Shown here: positions 1 to 6,465 of the stretch, in pieces | Layout: each line of letters begins with the position of its first letter | How positions within the stretch are numbered: the stretch's first letter is position 1 | Assembly: GCA_034437075.1 (NCBI GenBank) | Contig: DAOTVD010000378.1 | Coordinates: 1 to 7,386, forward strand | Origin: DAOTVD01 sp034437075 | GTDB taxonomy: Bacteria; Chloroflexota; Anaerolineae; Aggregatilineales; J027 | Reading direction: 5' to 3' | Length of the DNA stretch: 7,386 bases | Notes under the pieces: generated by a model | What the model saw: the letters and a program-made list of their open reading frames with translations, nothing else | Told to the model about the DNA's origin: nothing | Databases searched by the model: none | Program-made: the position numbers and the translations under genes

Positions 1-583
1 ATTCTACTTGGGCCGGGTCCATGGGGGCGGGGTCGTTGCGCGCTTCAAAATAGTAGGTTTCCATGCCCGCGCGCGTCTCCTCGCGGATGAATTCCAGGGG
101 GCGCGTCTGGCGGAAGTCCTCCACCCAGCCGTCATAGTCTTGCGGTTGGGTGCCGATCTCCCACTGGATAACGAAGCCGTCTCGATCCCAAAAACCGGGG
201 AAATCACGCCATTCATTCGGGATGTTCTCGGCCTGGCGCAAGTCGCGCCGGTCAAGCGCGTAGTGATAAACCAGTTCAATCAGCGGATCGCCCGCATTGA
301 TAATCTGTTGATCTTCGCGGATGAGCATGGCATCGCCATCCACGGCTTCGACGCGCACCTGACGTTCGAAGCGGACATCGTCCGTGGCGCCGGGTTCGGC
401 GCGAAAGAATTTCATTTCCTCTGGGCGAAATAGGGTAAGGTAATCTAGCTCTAAAATCCGCTCGGACTCGGCATCGTCAGGGAAGATGGCCAAGGTCGGC
501 ACCACGACAAACGCCAGGGCCAATGCGCCTACGATCAACACCCCGCCTATCCCTATGAGCAACCAGCTTGTTTGTCGGCTCAT
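1..583 (-). CDS. DUF3068/PorA-like membrane-anchored protein (partial, 3' end off window)
   Basis: The reverse strand reads open from ATG at 583-581 to the window edge (194 codons, no stop). I translated it by hand, base row by base row, and found no frameshift. Residues 1-5 are short and polar (MSRQT). Residues 6-33 form one long hydrophobic segment, a signal anchor, and the rest is soluble and probably extracytoplasmic. The segment YALDRRDL (about 108-115), the aromatic stretch after DGFVIQWEIG (135-144), and GMETYYFEA (173-181) resemble the order of motifs in DUF3068/PorA-family proteins, best known from Actinobacteria. An AGGA lies about 10 bases upstream of the ATG. The gene is divergent from the histidine kinase. 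The family call is from remembered motif pattern only and the C-terminus, often a second membrane segment in this family, is not visible. Molecular function is unknown. The reading frame is much more certain than the family. Confidence 0.75.
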   Translation of the reverse strand, partial: MSRQTSWLLIGIGGVLIVGALALAFVVVPTLAIFPDDAESERILELDYLTLFRPEEMKFFRAEPGATDDVRFERQVRVEAVDGDAMLIREDQQIINAGDPLIELVYHYALDRRDLRQAENIPNEWRDFPGFWDRDGFVIQWEIGTQPQDYDGWVEDFRQTRPLEFIREETRAGMETYYFEARNDPAPMDPAQVE

Positions 584-675
584 CTATCTCAGTTCCTGCC
601 TTCGATTATCAGCACCATACTTTACCATACTCTGGGGCAACGAGGCACGATTTTCTGTGCCACGACGGCATGAGG

Positions 676-681
676 TACAAT
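676..681 (+). promoter_or_regulatory. Candidate -10 box (TACAAT) for the histidine kinase-GNAT operon
   Basis: TACAAT differs at one base from the sigma-70-type consensus and lies 39 bases before the kinase ATG. No convincing -35 hexamer is present at 16-18 bases upstream, so this is a tentative call. The same hexamer precedes two other genes in the window. Confidence 0.4.
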
Positions 682-709
682 GTGCGCAGCACAGACTGGC
701 ACGATGCGC

Positions 710-714
710 AGGAG
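710..714 (+). promoter_or_regulatory. Ribosome binding site AGGAG that fixes the kinase start
   Basis: AGGAG ends 6 bases before the ATG at 721. The same frame stays open back to a TTG at 568, but that upstream extension would overlap the divergent gene and has no conserved domain content, so this site decides the start at 721. Confidence 0.75.
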
Positions 715-720
715 ATCACC

Positions 721-1719
721 ATGGATGCGGTGTACGAGTTCATTTTTCGTAATGCGGCAGAAGGCATTTTGATTATCGACGCCGACGGACGCTTATTGCA
801 TCTTAACCCCGCTGCAACATCTATGTTGGGCTTGGGGTCAGAACGAGTGATTGGTGAAGATGCTACTCATGTTCTGGCGGCGTTCCCGGCGTTGCTACGC
901 CTGGCCACCCGAGGCGGCGCCTGGCAATTAGATGTGCGGTTGCATAATGGCCGCCTGGCGACAGGGGTCGCGGGCACGCTGCACAATCAGCGCGTGATTA
1001 TCCTAAACGACATTACTGAAAAGCGCGACCTAGAAGCCCGGCGCGAAGCGCTCATTAAAGCCATTACCCACGACCTACGCAATCCGCTCAATGCGCTGGC
1101 CGGCTATGCCGATTTAGTCGAAAAGCTGGGTGATTTAACCCCCCAACAAGCGAAATACTCGGCGCGCATCCAGCAAACCGTCAATAAGTTGTACGAACTC
1201 TCGGGTAAGCTCATCGATCTTTCGTGGATCGAAGCCGGAATGCCCCTGGAACATATGCCCGTTGAACTGGCCAGCCTGACCCGCGCTGTGATCGACCAAT
1301 TAGCGGGTTTGGAACAGCGCCACGAGGTGATCATCGTGAACAGCATGCCGGACTCGCTGCCGACCGTTTTGGGCGATGCTGGGCGTTTGCAGCAAACCAT
1401 CTATAATGTGCTGGATAACGCCATCCGCTATTCTTTCCCTGGCGGCACGGTGGTCATCCATGCCTGGCATCAGGATACGGACGTGTTCTACACGATTGCC
1501 GATAAGGGCATCGGCATTGCAAAGGATGAATTGCCGCTTATCTGGGATCGGATGTGGCGCTCTGTCGATGAGCGCATTCGCGATATTCCAGGCGGGGGCG
1601 TGGGGTTGGCTTTTGCGCAGACGATCATCAAGCGCCATGGCGGGCAAATCTGGGCAGAAAGCACACTCGATGCCGGGACGACCGTCGGGTTTCGTTTACC
1701 GGTTGCCGCCGGAGGCTAA
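721..1719 (+). CDS. Soluble PAS-domain sensor histidine kinase (orphan)
   Basis: The 332-residue product should autophosphorylate on histidine in response to a signal sensed by its N-terminal domain. A PAS domain occupies about residues 3-100 (NAAEGILIIDADGRLLHLNP region, ending near NDITEKRDLE, the usual PAS-to-helix junction). The HisKA dimerisation domain carries the H-box ITHDLRNPLNAL with phospho-acceptor His117. The HATPase domain shows the N-box NVLDNAIRYS (229-238), G1 box DKGIGIA (261-267), an F-box-like IWDRMW (274-279) and G2 box GGGVGLAFA (291-299), so all ATP-binding motifs are present. There is no transmembrane segment and no receiver domain, so it is predicted cytoplasmic with an unlinked response regulator. 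It is the first gene of a two-gene operon with the GNAT gene 4 bases downstream. The ligand or signal cannot be told from sequence. Confidence 0.93.
   Translation: MDAVYEFIFRNAAEGILIIDADGRLLHLNPAATSMLGLGSERVIGEDATHVLAAFPALLRLATRGGAWQLDVRLHNGRLATGVAGTLHNQRVIILNDITEKRDLEARREALIKAITHDLRNPLNALAGYADLVEKLGDLTPQQAKYSARIQQTVNKLYELSGKLIDLSWIEAGMPLEHMPVELASLTRAVIDQLAGLEQRHEVIIVNSMPDSLPTVLGDAGRLQQTIYNVLDNAIRYSFPGGTVVIHAWHQDTDVFYTIADKGIGIAKDELPLIWDRMWRSVDERIRDIPGGGVGLAFAQTIIKRHGGQIWAESTLDAGTTVGFRLPVAAGG
1711..1715 (+). promoter_or_regulatory. Ribosome binding site GGAGG inside the end of the kinase gene
   Basis: GGAGG is formed by the last two glycine codons of the kinase (GGA GGC) and lies 8 bases before a GTG at 1724. 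This supports GTG 1724 over the ATG at 1736, which would be 20 bases away, and suggests translational coupling. Confidence 0.7.
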
Positions 1720-1723
1720 GCGC

Positions 1724-2485
1724 GTGTTTGGTACGATGCTCGCGGCAATTCGCGCGTTTTATGCGCATAGCTTCTGGCACTACCCCGAAGCCGATACACG
1801 CTATGGCCTGGGCTATGTGCTCAGTTATAGTGGCCGTACCTGGCTCAGCGGAGCTAATCAACTGTGGATTGATGTGCCTGGGCAGGTGAACGCAGCGCTG
1901 CTGGATGATGCGGTGCGTTTCTTTCGGCCCTATCAAGCCGAATGGAGCGTGTTCACCCTGCCAAAAGCCCAGCCCGGTCTGCAAGAGCGCTTGTTACACC
2001 TGGGGGCATACACCCGTTGGAGTAGCCCCTTAATGTTGTTAGATGGCCCTCCGGCGCGCGTGCGGCCTCTGCCCCCCGTAACCGTCCAAGCCGTGCAAGG
2101 CGAAGCGTTACGCCGCGCTGCCCATCGGATTATTGCCGAAGCGTTTCATATGCATCCAGAGGTGAGCCCGCGCATGGTGCGCGCCGAAGACGAAGCCGAT
2201 TCGGAAATCCACCATGCAATTGCTCTGGTGGACGGCATACCAGCGGGGGTTGCGTCTCTGAGCCTGAAAGGCCAAATCGCCAGCATATGGAATGTCGGCA
2301 CGCGCCGCCGCTTTCGGCGCCGAGGGGTTGCGTATGCCCTCATGCACGATCTACTCGAAAAAGCGCAGCTAGCCCAATGCCCGCGTTCCATCCTGCTGGC
2401 GAGCAGCATGGGCCGCCCGTTATATGAAACACTGGGCTACCAAACCATCGCGCAAGTCTACTATATGGGGGTGGCTGCCCACTGA
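1724..2485 (+). CDS. GNAT-family N-acetyltransferase with an extra N-terminal domain
   Basis: The 253-residue protein is predicted to move an acyl group, usually acetyl, from CoA to an unknown acceptor. The C-terminal GNAT fold spans about 120-253. The key acetyl-CoA-binding motif A is VGTRRRFRRRGVAYALM (191-207), matching the family pattern of a beta strand followed by R/Q-x-x-G-x-G/A; here the third position is Ala (RRGVA), which is tolerated. The late GNAT motif SMGRPLYETLGYQTI (228-242) holds the conserved Tyr and the typical LGY/LGF turn. Residues 1-110 are a separate domain rich in aromatic residues (FYAHSFWHYPEADTRYG) and resemble a degenerate first GNAT half; I do not recognise a named family. 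The GTG start is preferred because of its GGAGG. The gene lies 4 bases after the kinase stop, so the two are probably cotranscribed. Whether they share a pathway is unknown. Confidence 0.85.
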   Translation: MFGTMLAAIRAFYAHSFWHYPEADTRYGLGYVLSYSGRTWLSGANQLWIDVPGQVNAALLDDAVRFFRPYQAEWSVFTLPKAQPGLQERLLHLGAYTRWSSPLMLLDGPPARVRPLPPVTVQAVQGEALRRAAHRIIAEAFHMHPEVSPRMVRAEDEADSEIHHAIALVDGIPAGVASLSLKGQIASIWNVGTRRRFRRRGVAYALMHDLLEKAQLAQCPRSILLASSMGRPLYETLGYQTIAQVYYMGVAAH

Positions 2486-2531
2486 TGCTAGCTTGGCGAA
2501 CCATCAACTAACGTGGGCCTGCGACATGGTT

Positions 2532-2537
2532 TATAAT
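2532..2537 (+). promoter_or_regulatory. Candidate -10 box (TATAAT) for the C39/TPR gene
   Basis: A perfect TATAAT lies in the 110-base gap between the GNAT stop and the C39 gene ATG, which would give a leader of roughly 50 bases. No clear -35 match is seen at 16-18 bases upstream. The rest of the gap (2486-2595) shows no terminator hairpin or other element. Confidence 0.45.
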
Positions 2538-2595
2538 GATGGGGGAATTCACCAGGCTTCATACTCGGGACGCAAGATAAGAAAAGCGAATTGTC

Positions 2596-4143
2596 ATGAC
2601 TGAATCACAGACGCCATCGCCCTCCGTTCATCATACGCATCGCCGTCGTCAGAATTTGCTGGGAATAGCGCTGGCCGTGGGTGGGGCCCTCAGCGCTTTT
2701 GGCTGTGTCTCCCTCATCATCGCCGCGATCCTCCTGCCGCCTATCTATCGCGCGCAACCACCCTATGTACAAGAGCAATGGTGTGTGCGCGTACGGGATA
2801 ATCTGGGCTCGGAGATCGTATGTGATTGGAAGCCGACCCCGCCTTTCGAGGTTATCCCTACCCTCAGCGGCCCAACCCAAGACCCGGACTTTGATCCGCT
2901 CTCTTTGCTGACACCCGCAACGCTACCGCCGGATGAAACCACACCCGCCGCCACGGAATCCGGTTTGCAAACGACGCCGTTTAATGTCAACACCAGCGGT
3001 ATGCTGCCGGAAGCCATGCCCACTTTATCGCCCACCGCGTCCCCGACTTTTACGCCCACGCCGCCGCCGACCTTAGCGCCGACCGCGCTACCCAGCCCGA
3101 CGCCCACCGCCACAACGACCCCCATCCCGCGCCCAGCCAGCTATCGTCTGGACTTGTCCCGCATCACGCCCCATCCGCAATGGTGGAACAATTGCGGCCC
3201 CGCCACATTAACCATGGCCCTCAGTTATTATGGTTACAACGCCAGCCAAGGCCCCGCCGCCAATTTCTTAAAACCCAATAGCGAAGATAAAAACGTCAGC
3301 CCCTTCCAGATGGTGCAATATGCCAACCAGCAAACCCGCACGTCTCAGGAAGTCTATGCCGAATATCGCGTGGGGGGTGATCTGGATGCAGTGCGCACGC
3401 TGTTAGCGTATGATTTCCCCGTGATTATTGAAATGGGCTTCGAGTTCGATGACCTGGGCTGGATGGGGCATTATTTGCTGCTGGTGGGCTACGATGATGC
3501 TCAGCAGATTTTCTATACCTTTGATAGCTTTCGGGGCCATGGCAATTCGCAGGGATTACAAGAACCATATGCCGAAATTGCCGCTAATTGGCGCCACTTC
3601 AATCATACCTTCATCGTGCTGTACGACGCCCCCCGGCGCGCGCAACTCGTCCGGCTATTGGGTGAACTGGCCGAACCCCGGCGCGCAGCAGAAATCGCAC
3701 TGCAAATGGCTCAAACAGACGCCAGCGAAAACCCAAATGATCGCTGGGCCTGGTTTAATATGGGCCATTCATTCACGAACTTGCGCGATTATGAACGAGC
3801 AGCCCAGGCTTTCGATCAAGCGTTTCAGCTTGGTATGCCCTATCGCACTTTGTGGTATCAGCATTCTCCCTATGTGGCCTATTTTGCCGTAGGGCGCTAT
3901 GACGATGTCTTGAACCATGCCAGCGCCACAGCCCAAACGACGCCTTATGTCGAAGAAACGTTTTTCTTCCGAGGTGCCGCGCTGGCGCAGCAAGGCGACA
4001 CCAACGGCGCGCGGGCAGCTTTCAACAGCGCATTAAGCTACAATGCAAACTTTGTTTATGCCCGTCTGGCTCGCGAAGCGTTGGACAATGGCTCGTTTAA
4101 TGCCGATCTGGTGTTGAATACCGGTATGGGGGGCGCATATTAG
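2596..4143 (+). CDS. Membrane-anchored C39-like cysteine peptidase with Pro/Thr stalk and TPR repeats
   Basis: The 515-residue protein starts with a basic cytoplasmic tail (HHTHRRR), then one membrane segment at about 21-48, so the rest is predicted outside the membrane. Residues 105-180 are a low-complexity Pro/Thr/Ser stalk. A papain-like C39_2-type domain follows at about 183-345: oxyanion Gln195 and nucleophile Cys200 in QWWNNCGPATLTMAL, catalytic His292 in MGHYLLLVGYDD, and Asp310 in YTFDSF, so the catalytic set looks complete. Residues 350-490 contain about three TPR-like helical hairpins, for example WAWFNMGHSFTNLRDYERAA and the later FRGAALAQQGDTNGARAAF, a likely protein-binding module. 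No ABC-transporter domain is present, so it is not a classical double-glycine leader peptidase exporter. The ribosome site is weak (purine-rich AAGAAAAG). The gene stands alone. Its stop overlaps the convergent methyltransferase stop. Substrate unknown. Confidence 0.88.
   Translation: MTESQTPSPSVHHTHRRRQNLLGIALAVGGALSAFGCVSLIIAAILLPPIYRAQPPYVQEQWCVRVRDNLGSEIVCDWKPTPPFEVIPTLSGPTQDPDFDPLSLLTPATLPPDETTPAATESGLQTTPFNVNTSGMLPEAMPTLSPTASPTFTPTPPPTLAPTALPSPTPTATTTPIPRPASYRLDLSRITPHPQWWNNCGPATLTMALSYYGYNASQGPAANFLKPNSEDKNVSPFQMVQYANQQTRTSQEVYAEYRVGGDLDAVRTLLAYDFPVIIEMGFEFDDLGWMGHYLLLVGYDDAQQIFYTFDSFRGHGNSQGLQEPYAEIAANWRHFNHTFIVLYDAPRRAQLVRLLGELAEPRRAAEIALQMAQTDASENPNDRWAWFNMGHSFTNLRDYERAAQAFDQAFQLGMPYRTLWYQHSPYVAYFAVGRYDDVLNHASATAQTTPYVEETFFFRGAALAQQGDTNGARAAFNSALSYNANFVYARLAREALDNGSFNADLVLNTGMGGAY
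3016..3135 (+). repeat. Low-complexity Pro/Thr coding repeat (extracellular stalk)
   Basis: This stretch encodes residues 141-180 of the C39/TPR protein, built mainly from irregular SPT, TPT, APT and PTP units with CCNACN-type codons. It contains no exact long tandem unit. It is expected to be an extended, possibly glycosylated spacer that holds the peptidase away from the membrane; the glycosylation is inference only. Confidence 0.8.
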
Positions 4144-4637
4144 GAACTCGGCACAGTATATAACAGCGGATATTTATCCTGCCCGGCCAGATTAACTGGC
4201 GCCAATTGGGTTTCATCAATTATTAAACGCGCTAGCGGAACAGTCGCGCGTACAGCATCTCGTTCGCGTAGCGAATAGGTCGTCACCAGTAGATAGCCCT
4301 TCGGAGCCAGGATGGCTGGTGTGGTCTCAAAAAATGCGCGCCAACTGACTGGACGCCGGATAATATCTGGATGCCGCACCACCACGAGATCAAAATGGCA
4401 ACGGAATGGTAACGCTTGCAGATTGGCTTGCACCGGGCTGATGCGTTCCCGAATGAGGTTCAAATCCGGCCAGTTGACATCTAAACCAATATGCAGCGCA
4501 TCGGGCCAGTGCCTGACGATGATATCAGCTTCGGTATACAAGCCACAGCCAGCATTCAGCGTCCGTTTAGGGGGCTCAGGAATAATCGTCAGCAGGCTGT
4601 AAAAACGTTCTAGCAGAGAAGCGTTACGCACTGGCAT
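4140..4637 (-). CDS. Small class I SAM-dependent methyltransferase
   Basis: The 165-residue product has a compact Rossmann-type methyltransferase core. Motif I is RTLNAGCGLYTEA (25-37), with Asn in place of the more usual Asp before the AGCG turn. The acidic residue after strand 2 is Asp53 in HIGLDVNW. QANLQALPF (70-78) matches the adenine-binding region, HFDLVVVRHPDI (81-92) the strand 4 motif, and ILAPKGYLLVTTYS (109-122) the strand 5 motif. The substrate is not evident; the short length leaves little room for a substrate-recognition domain. ATG at 4637 is chosen: a longer reading to 4748 would run deep into the upstream gene in a different frame. It overlaps the end of the phosphoesterase gene by 14 bases and has no good ribosome site, so translation is probably coupled. 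Its TAA overlaps the TAG of the convergent C39 gene. Confidence 0.83.
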   Translation of the reverse strand: MPVRNASLLERFYSLLTIIPEPPKRTLNAGCGLYTEADIIVRHWPDALHIGLDVNWPDLNLIRERISPVQANLQALPFRCHFDLVVVRHPDIIRRPVSWRAFFETTPAILAPKGYLLVTTYSLRERDAVRATVPLARLIIDETQLAPVNLAGQDKYPLLYTVPSS

Positions 4638-5382
4638 CCCGTAATTGTTGCCGCACAGCCTCGCCTTTGGGGTGCTCGGCCAGGGCATCCAACGTAGGTT
4701 GCATATCGTAAGCCACGCGCCGGAGATCGATATGCAGTGGGGCGTCATCGGCTTGGGTCAAGATGGCATAAGCGGCGCGTGTGTCACCATCGAAGGGCAG
4801 GCCCACGCTCCCCGGATTCACCATGCGCATATCGCCCAGGTCACGATCCATGGCCAGGTGAGTATGCCCGCCAAAGAGCAAGCGACTTTCGGCGTCGAGC
4901 AACGCATCCCGCAGATCAAATTCATCGGTGTCGGGTGTGACGATGCCTTCATCATCGCCAGGGATGGCATGAAAAGCGCTGATCCACCCGAAGCCTTCGG
5001 CTTCTAAGCTTAAGCTATGGCCCAGCTTATACAAATAGGTGGCTTGTTCGCCATCCAGGCGTTCGCGCGCCCAGTTGATGCTCGCGTCGCGCAAGGCCAG
5101 GGCCGTACGCTGGGTTTCCCAATCATCGGCCTCAAACGCGCTGATGATCGGCGCAGCGCCCGTAACGATGTAGCGGTCGGTATTACCCTGGATCACTTTG
5201 GCTTCGCGCTCCTCTTGCAATTTGCGCACCGCGTCCACGCATGCGCCAGGCTGCGGACCAAACAACGCCAGATCGCCCAAAACCCAGATATGATCCACGG
5301 TGGGTTGGGCCTCCAGATCGGCTAATACGGCCTCTAGCGCGGCTAAATTTCCATGAATATCGGCTAAAACGGCTAATCGCAT
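4624..5382 (-). CDS. Calcineurin-like metallophosphoesterase (Metallophos_2/YfcE-like)
   Basis: The 252-residue soluble protein is predicted to be a two-metal phosphoesterase. All usual metal and active-site motifs are in order: LADIHGN (Asp8, His10), LGDLALFGP (Asp37), QGNTDR (Asn67, with Thr replacing the common His of GNHD), FHAIPGDD (His138), and GGHTHLAMDR (His173, His175), followed by the family's NPGSVGLPFDGD (189-200). The GNTD variant is common in this branch, which includes phosphodiesterases and protein phosphatases; the substrate cannot be assigned. The ATG at 5382 is favoured because the motif begins right after it and GGAGG lies 10 bases upstream; an alternative ATG at 5418 would translate that ribosome site. 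It heads a two-gene operon with the methyltransferase and is divergent from the LysM gene. Confidence 0.92.
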   Translation of the reverse strand: MRLAVLADIHGNLAALEAVLADLEAQPTVDHIWVLGDLALFGPQPGACVDAVRKLQEEREAKVIQGNTDRYIVTGAAPIISAFEADDWETQRTALALRDASINWARERLDGEQATYLYKLGHSLSLEAEGFGWISAFHAIPGDDEGIVTPDTDEFDLRDALLDAESRLLFGGHTHLAMDRDLGDMRMVNPGSVGLPFDGDTRAAYAILTQADDAPLHIDLRRVAYDMQPTLDALAEHPKGEAVRQQLRDASA

Positions 5383-5392
5383 CGTACAACGG

Positions 5393-5397
5393 CCTCC
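5393..5397 (-). promoter_or_regulatory. Ribosome binding site GGAGG for the metallophosphoesterase
   Basis: On the minus strand GGAGG ends 10 bases before the ATG at 5382. It settles the start against the in-frame ATG at 5418. Confidence 0.7.
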
Positions 5398-5408
5398 ATT
5401 TTGGTCAT

Positions 5409-5414
5409 ATTGTA
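5409..5414 (-). promoter_or_regulatory. Candidate -10 box (TACAAT) for the phosphoesterase-methyltransferase operon
   Basis: TACAAT on the minus strand lies 26 bases upstream of the phosphoesterase ATG and just upstream of its GGAGG. No -35 match is clear. It shares the 116-base divergent gap 5383-5498 with the LysM promoter candidate. Confidence 0.4.
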
Positions 5415-5462
5415 ACATCTGCGTGGGTCGATGGGGTACTTTCGCCCGTATGCCAGATGCAC

Positions 5463-5468
5463 TACAAT
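5463..5468 (+). promoter_or_regulatory. Candidate -10 box (TACAAT) for the LysM-sortase operon
   Basis: TACAAT is followed by an AT-rich stretch (TTAATTAAA) and lies 30 bases before the LysM ATG. A poor -35 candidate starting with TTT/TTC lies near 5440-5446. The initiating region therefore looks dependent on the -10 or on an activator. Confidence 0.45.
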
Positions 5469-5498
5469 TTAATTAAATGGACACGGAGAAACAACTTG

Positions 5499-6440
5499 AT
5501 GCATAAAACAGCTTTAGTGCTGAGCCTTTGCGTTCTGCTTTTAGCGGCTTTCGGGAGCGTATCGGCCCAGGCGCCAGACGATTGCGTGAATACGGTCATG
5601 GTGTGGGATAACGATACCCTAACTAGCATTGCCGCGCGCGAAGACGTCAGCGTTAATGAACTGGCTCAGTTAAATAATTTGTCGCCCAATGCCCGGCTAC
5701 GGATTGGCCAGGTCCTCTGCACAGATGGCCTTGTGTCGGCGCAGCCCATGCCCGATGATGATGATATGGACGAGGAGCCCGCCTCCGAGACTGACGAGGA
5801 CGACGAAGACATGGGCACCGGGGGGCCACTGACGGATGAACCGACGCCTAGCGGGAACTTTGTACGTGGGCAAGACCCCAACCTCTTTCGCGGATGGCGC
5901 ACCCACACCGTAACGGACGATGATACATTGTTCGGCATCTCGCAACAGTATGACGAAGCGATCTCGCAGATTGCGCAAGCCAACAATATTGATAATCTGC
6001 AATTGGTCTTTGTGGGCGAGGCGCTGCTCATTCCGCCTGTAGAGGGCACGTTACCGCCGCCTTTAACGGGTGGTGGCACAGACCCCGAAACCCAACCACC
6101 AGCCACAGGTGGCGTACACCAACCGCCGCCCGACACCATCCCGAATTTGAGCATTACGCCCCGCACGGCAGGCCCTGGCGATACCGTCACCGTGAGTGGC
6201 AGCAACTACCCCGGCAATACGGAGGTCGTGCTCTATCTGGATAAACCCAGCCAAAATCTACGTAGCGATGCGCTAGAGAGTGTGCAAACAGCCGCCGATG
6301 GCACCTTCACCACCATGTTGGAAATCCCGCAAACCTGGGATGGGACATTATCGGTCACGCAGCCAACGGTGAGCATCAGTGGTTATGCCCAAAGCGGCGG
6401 CTACTGGGCCATGAATTATTTTGTCAACGACAACCGTTGA
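5499..6440 (+). CDS. Secreted protein with two LysM domains and a C-terminal beta-rich domain
   Basis: The 313-residue protein has a Sec signal peptide at 1-23 (hydrophobic core ALVLSLCVLLLAAFG, likely cleavage after VSA), so it is exported. LysM1 covers about 29-75 (NDTLTSIAAREDVSVNELAQ, then LRIGQVLC) and is bracketed by Cys29 and Cys74, which could pair. Residues 85-105 are a strongly acidic Asp/Glu linker. LysM2 covers about 134-180 (THTVTDDDTLFGISQQY, then VGEALLIPP). A Pro-rich linker (181-213) leads to a likely Ig/filamin-like beta domain at 215-313 (ITPRTAGPGDTVTVSGSNYP). LysM domains generally bind N-acetylglucosamine-containing glycans such as peptidoglycan. The C-terminus has no LPxTG-like signal, membrane segment or basic tail. 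GGAGA lies 9 bases before the ATG. The sortase gene begins 25 bases downstream. The exact role is unknown; wall attachment is inferred. Confidence 0.9.
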   Translation: MHKTALVLSLCVLLLAAFGSVSAQAPDDCVNTVMVWDNDTLTSIAAREDVSVNELAQLNNLSPNARLRIGQVLCTDGLVSAQPMPDDDDMDEEPASETDEDDEDMGTGGPLTDEPTPSGNFVRGQDPNLFRGWRTHTVTDDDTLFGISQQYDEAISQIAQANNIDNLQLVFVGEALLIPPVEGTLPPPLTGGGTDPETQPPATGGVHQPPPDTIPNLSITPRTAGPGDTVTVSGSNYPGNTEVVLYLDKPSQNLRSDALESVQTAADGTFTTMLEIPQTWDGTLSVTQPTVSISGYAQSGGYWAMNYFVNDNR

Positions 6441-6452
6441 TATCTTCCATAA

Positions 6453-6460
6453 GGGGGGGG
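6453..6460 (+). repeat. Homopolymer G8 in place of the sortase ribosome binding site
   Basis: Eight consecutive G follow AA and end 5 bases before the sortase ATG. AAGGGGGG resembles a Shine-Dalgarno sequence with the central A replaced by G and may pair partly with the 16S tail. It is the only G run of this length in the window and is a candidate for slippage. Confidence 0.6.
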
Positions 6461-6465
6461 ATTGC

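Noticed and set aside
8..433. Plus-strand open frame of 141 codons at the left edge
   Set aside because: It is the antisense of the minus-strand DUF3068-like gene, which has a start, a membrane anchor and family-like motifs; the plus frame shows no domain or ribosome site.
568..720. N-terminal extension of the histidine kinase from a TTG
   Set aside because: It overlaps the divergent gene and the candidate promoter, has no domain content, and the AGGAG-ATG at 710-723 is a far better start.
1376..1723. Long N-terminal extension of the GNAT gene inside the kinase gene
   Set aside because: It is an out-of-frame reading of the kinase HATPase domain; GTG 1724 with GGAGG is the sensible start.
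2763..3125. Minus-strand frame rich in Gly and Val
   Set aside because: It is the antisense reading of the Pro/Thr stalk codons; the low-complexity composition is an artefact.
5666..6205. Minus-strand frame of 179 codons, Ser-rich
   Set aside because: It is antisense to the LysM gene; its Ser runs mirror the acidic linker codons and no motif or ribosome site supports it.
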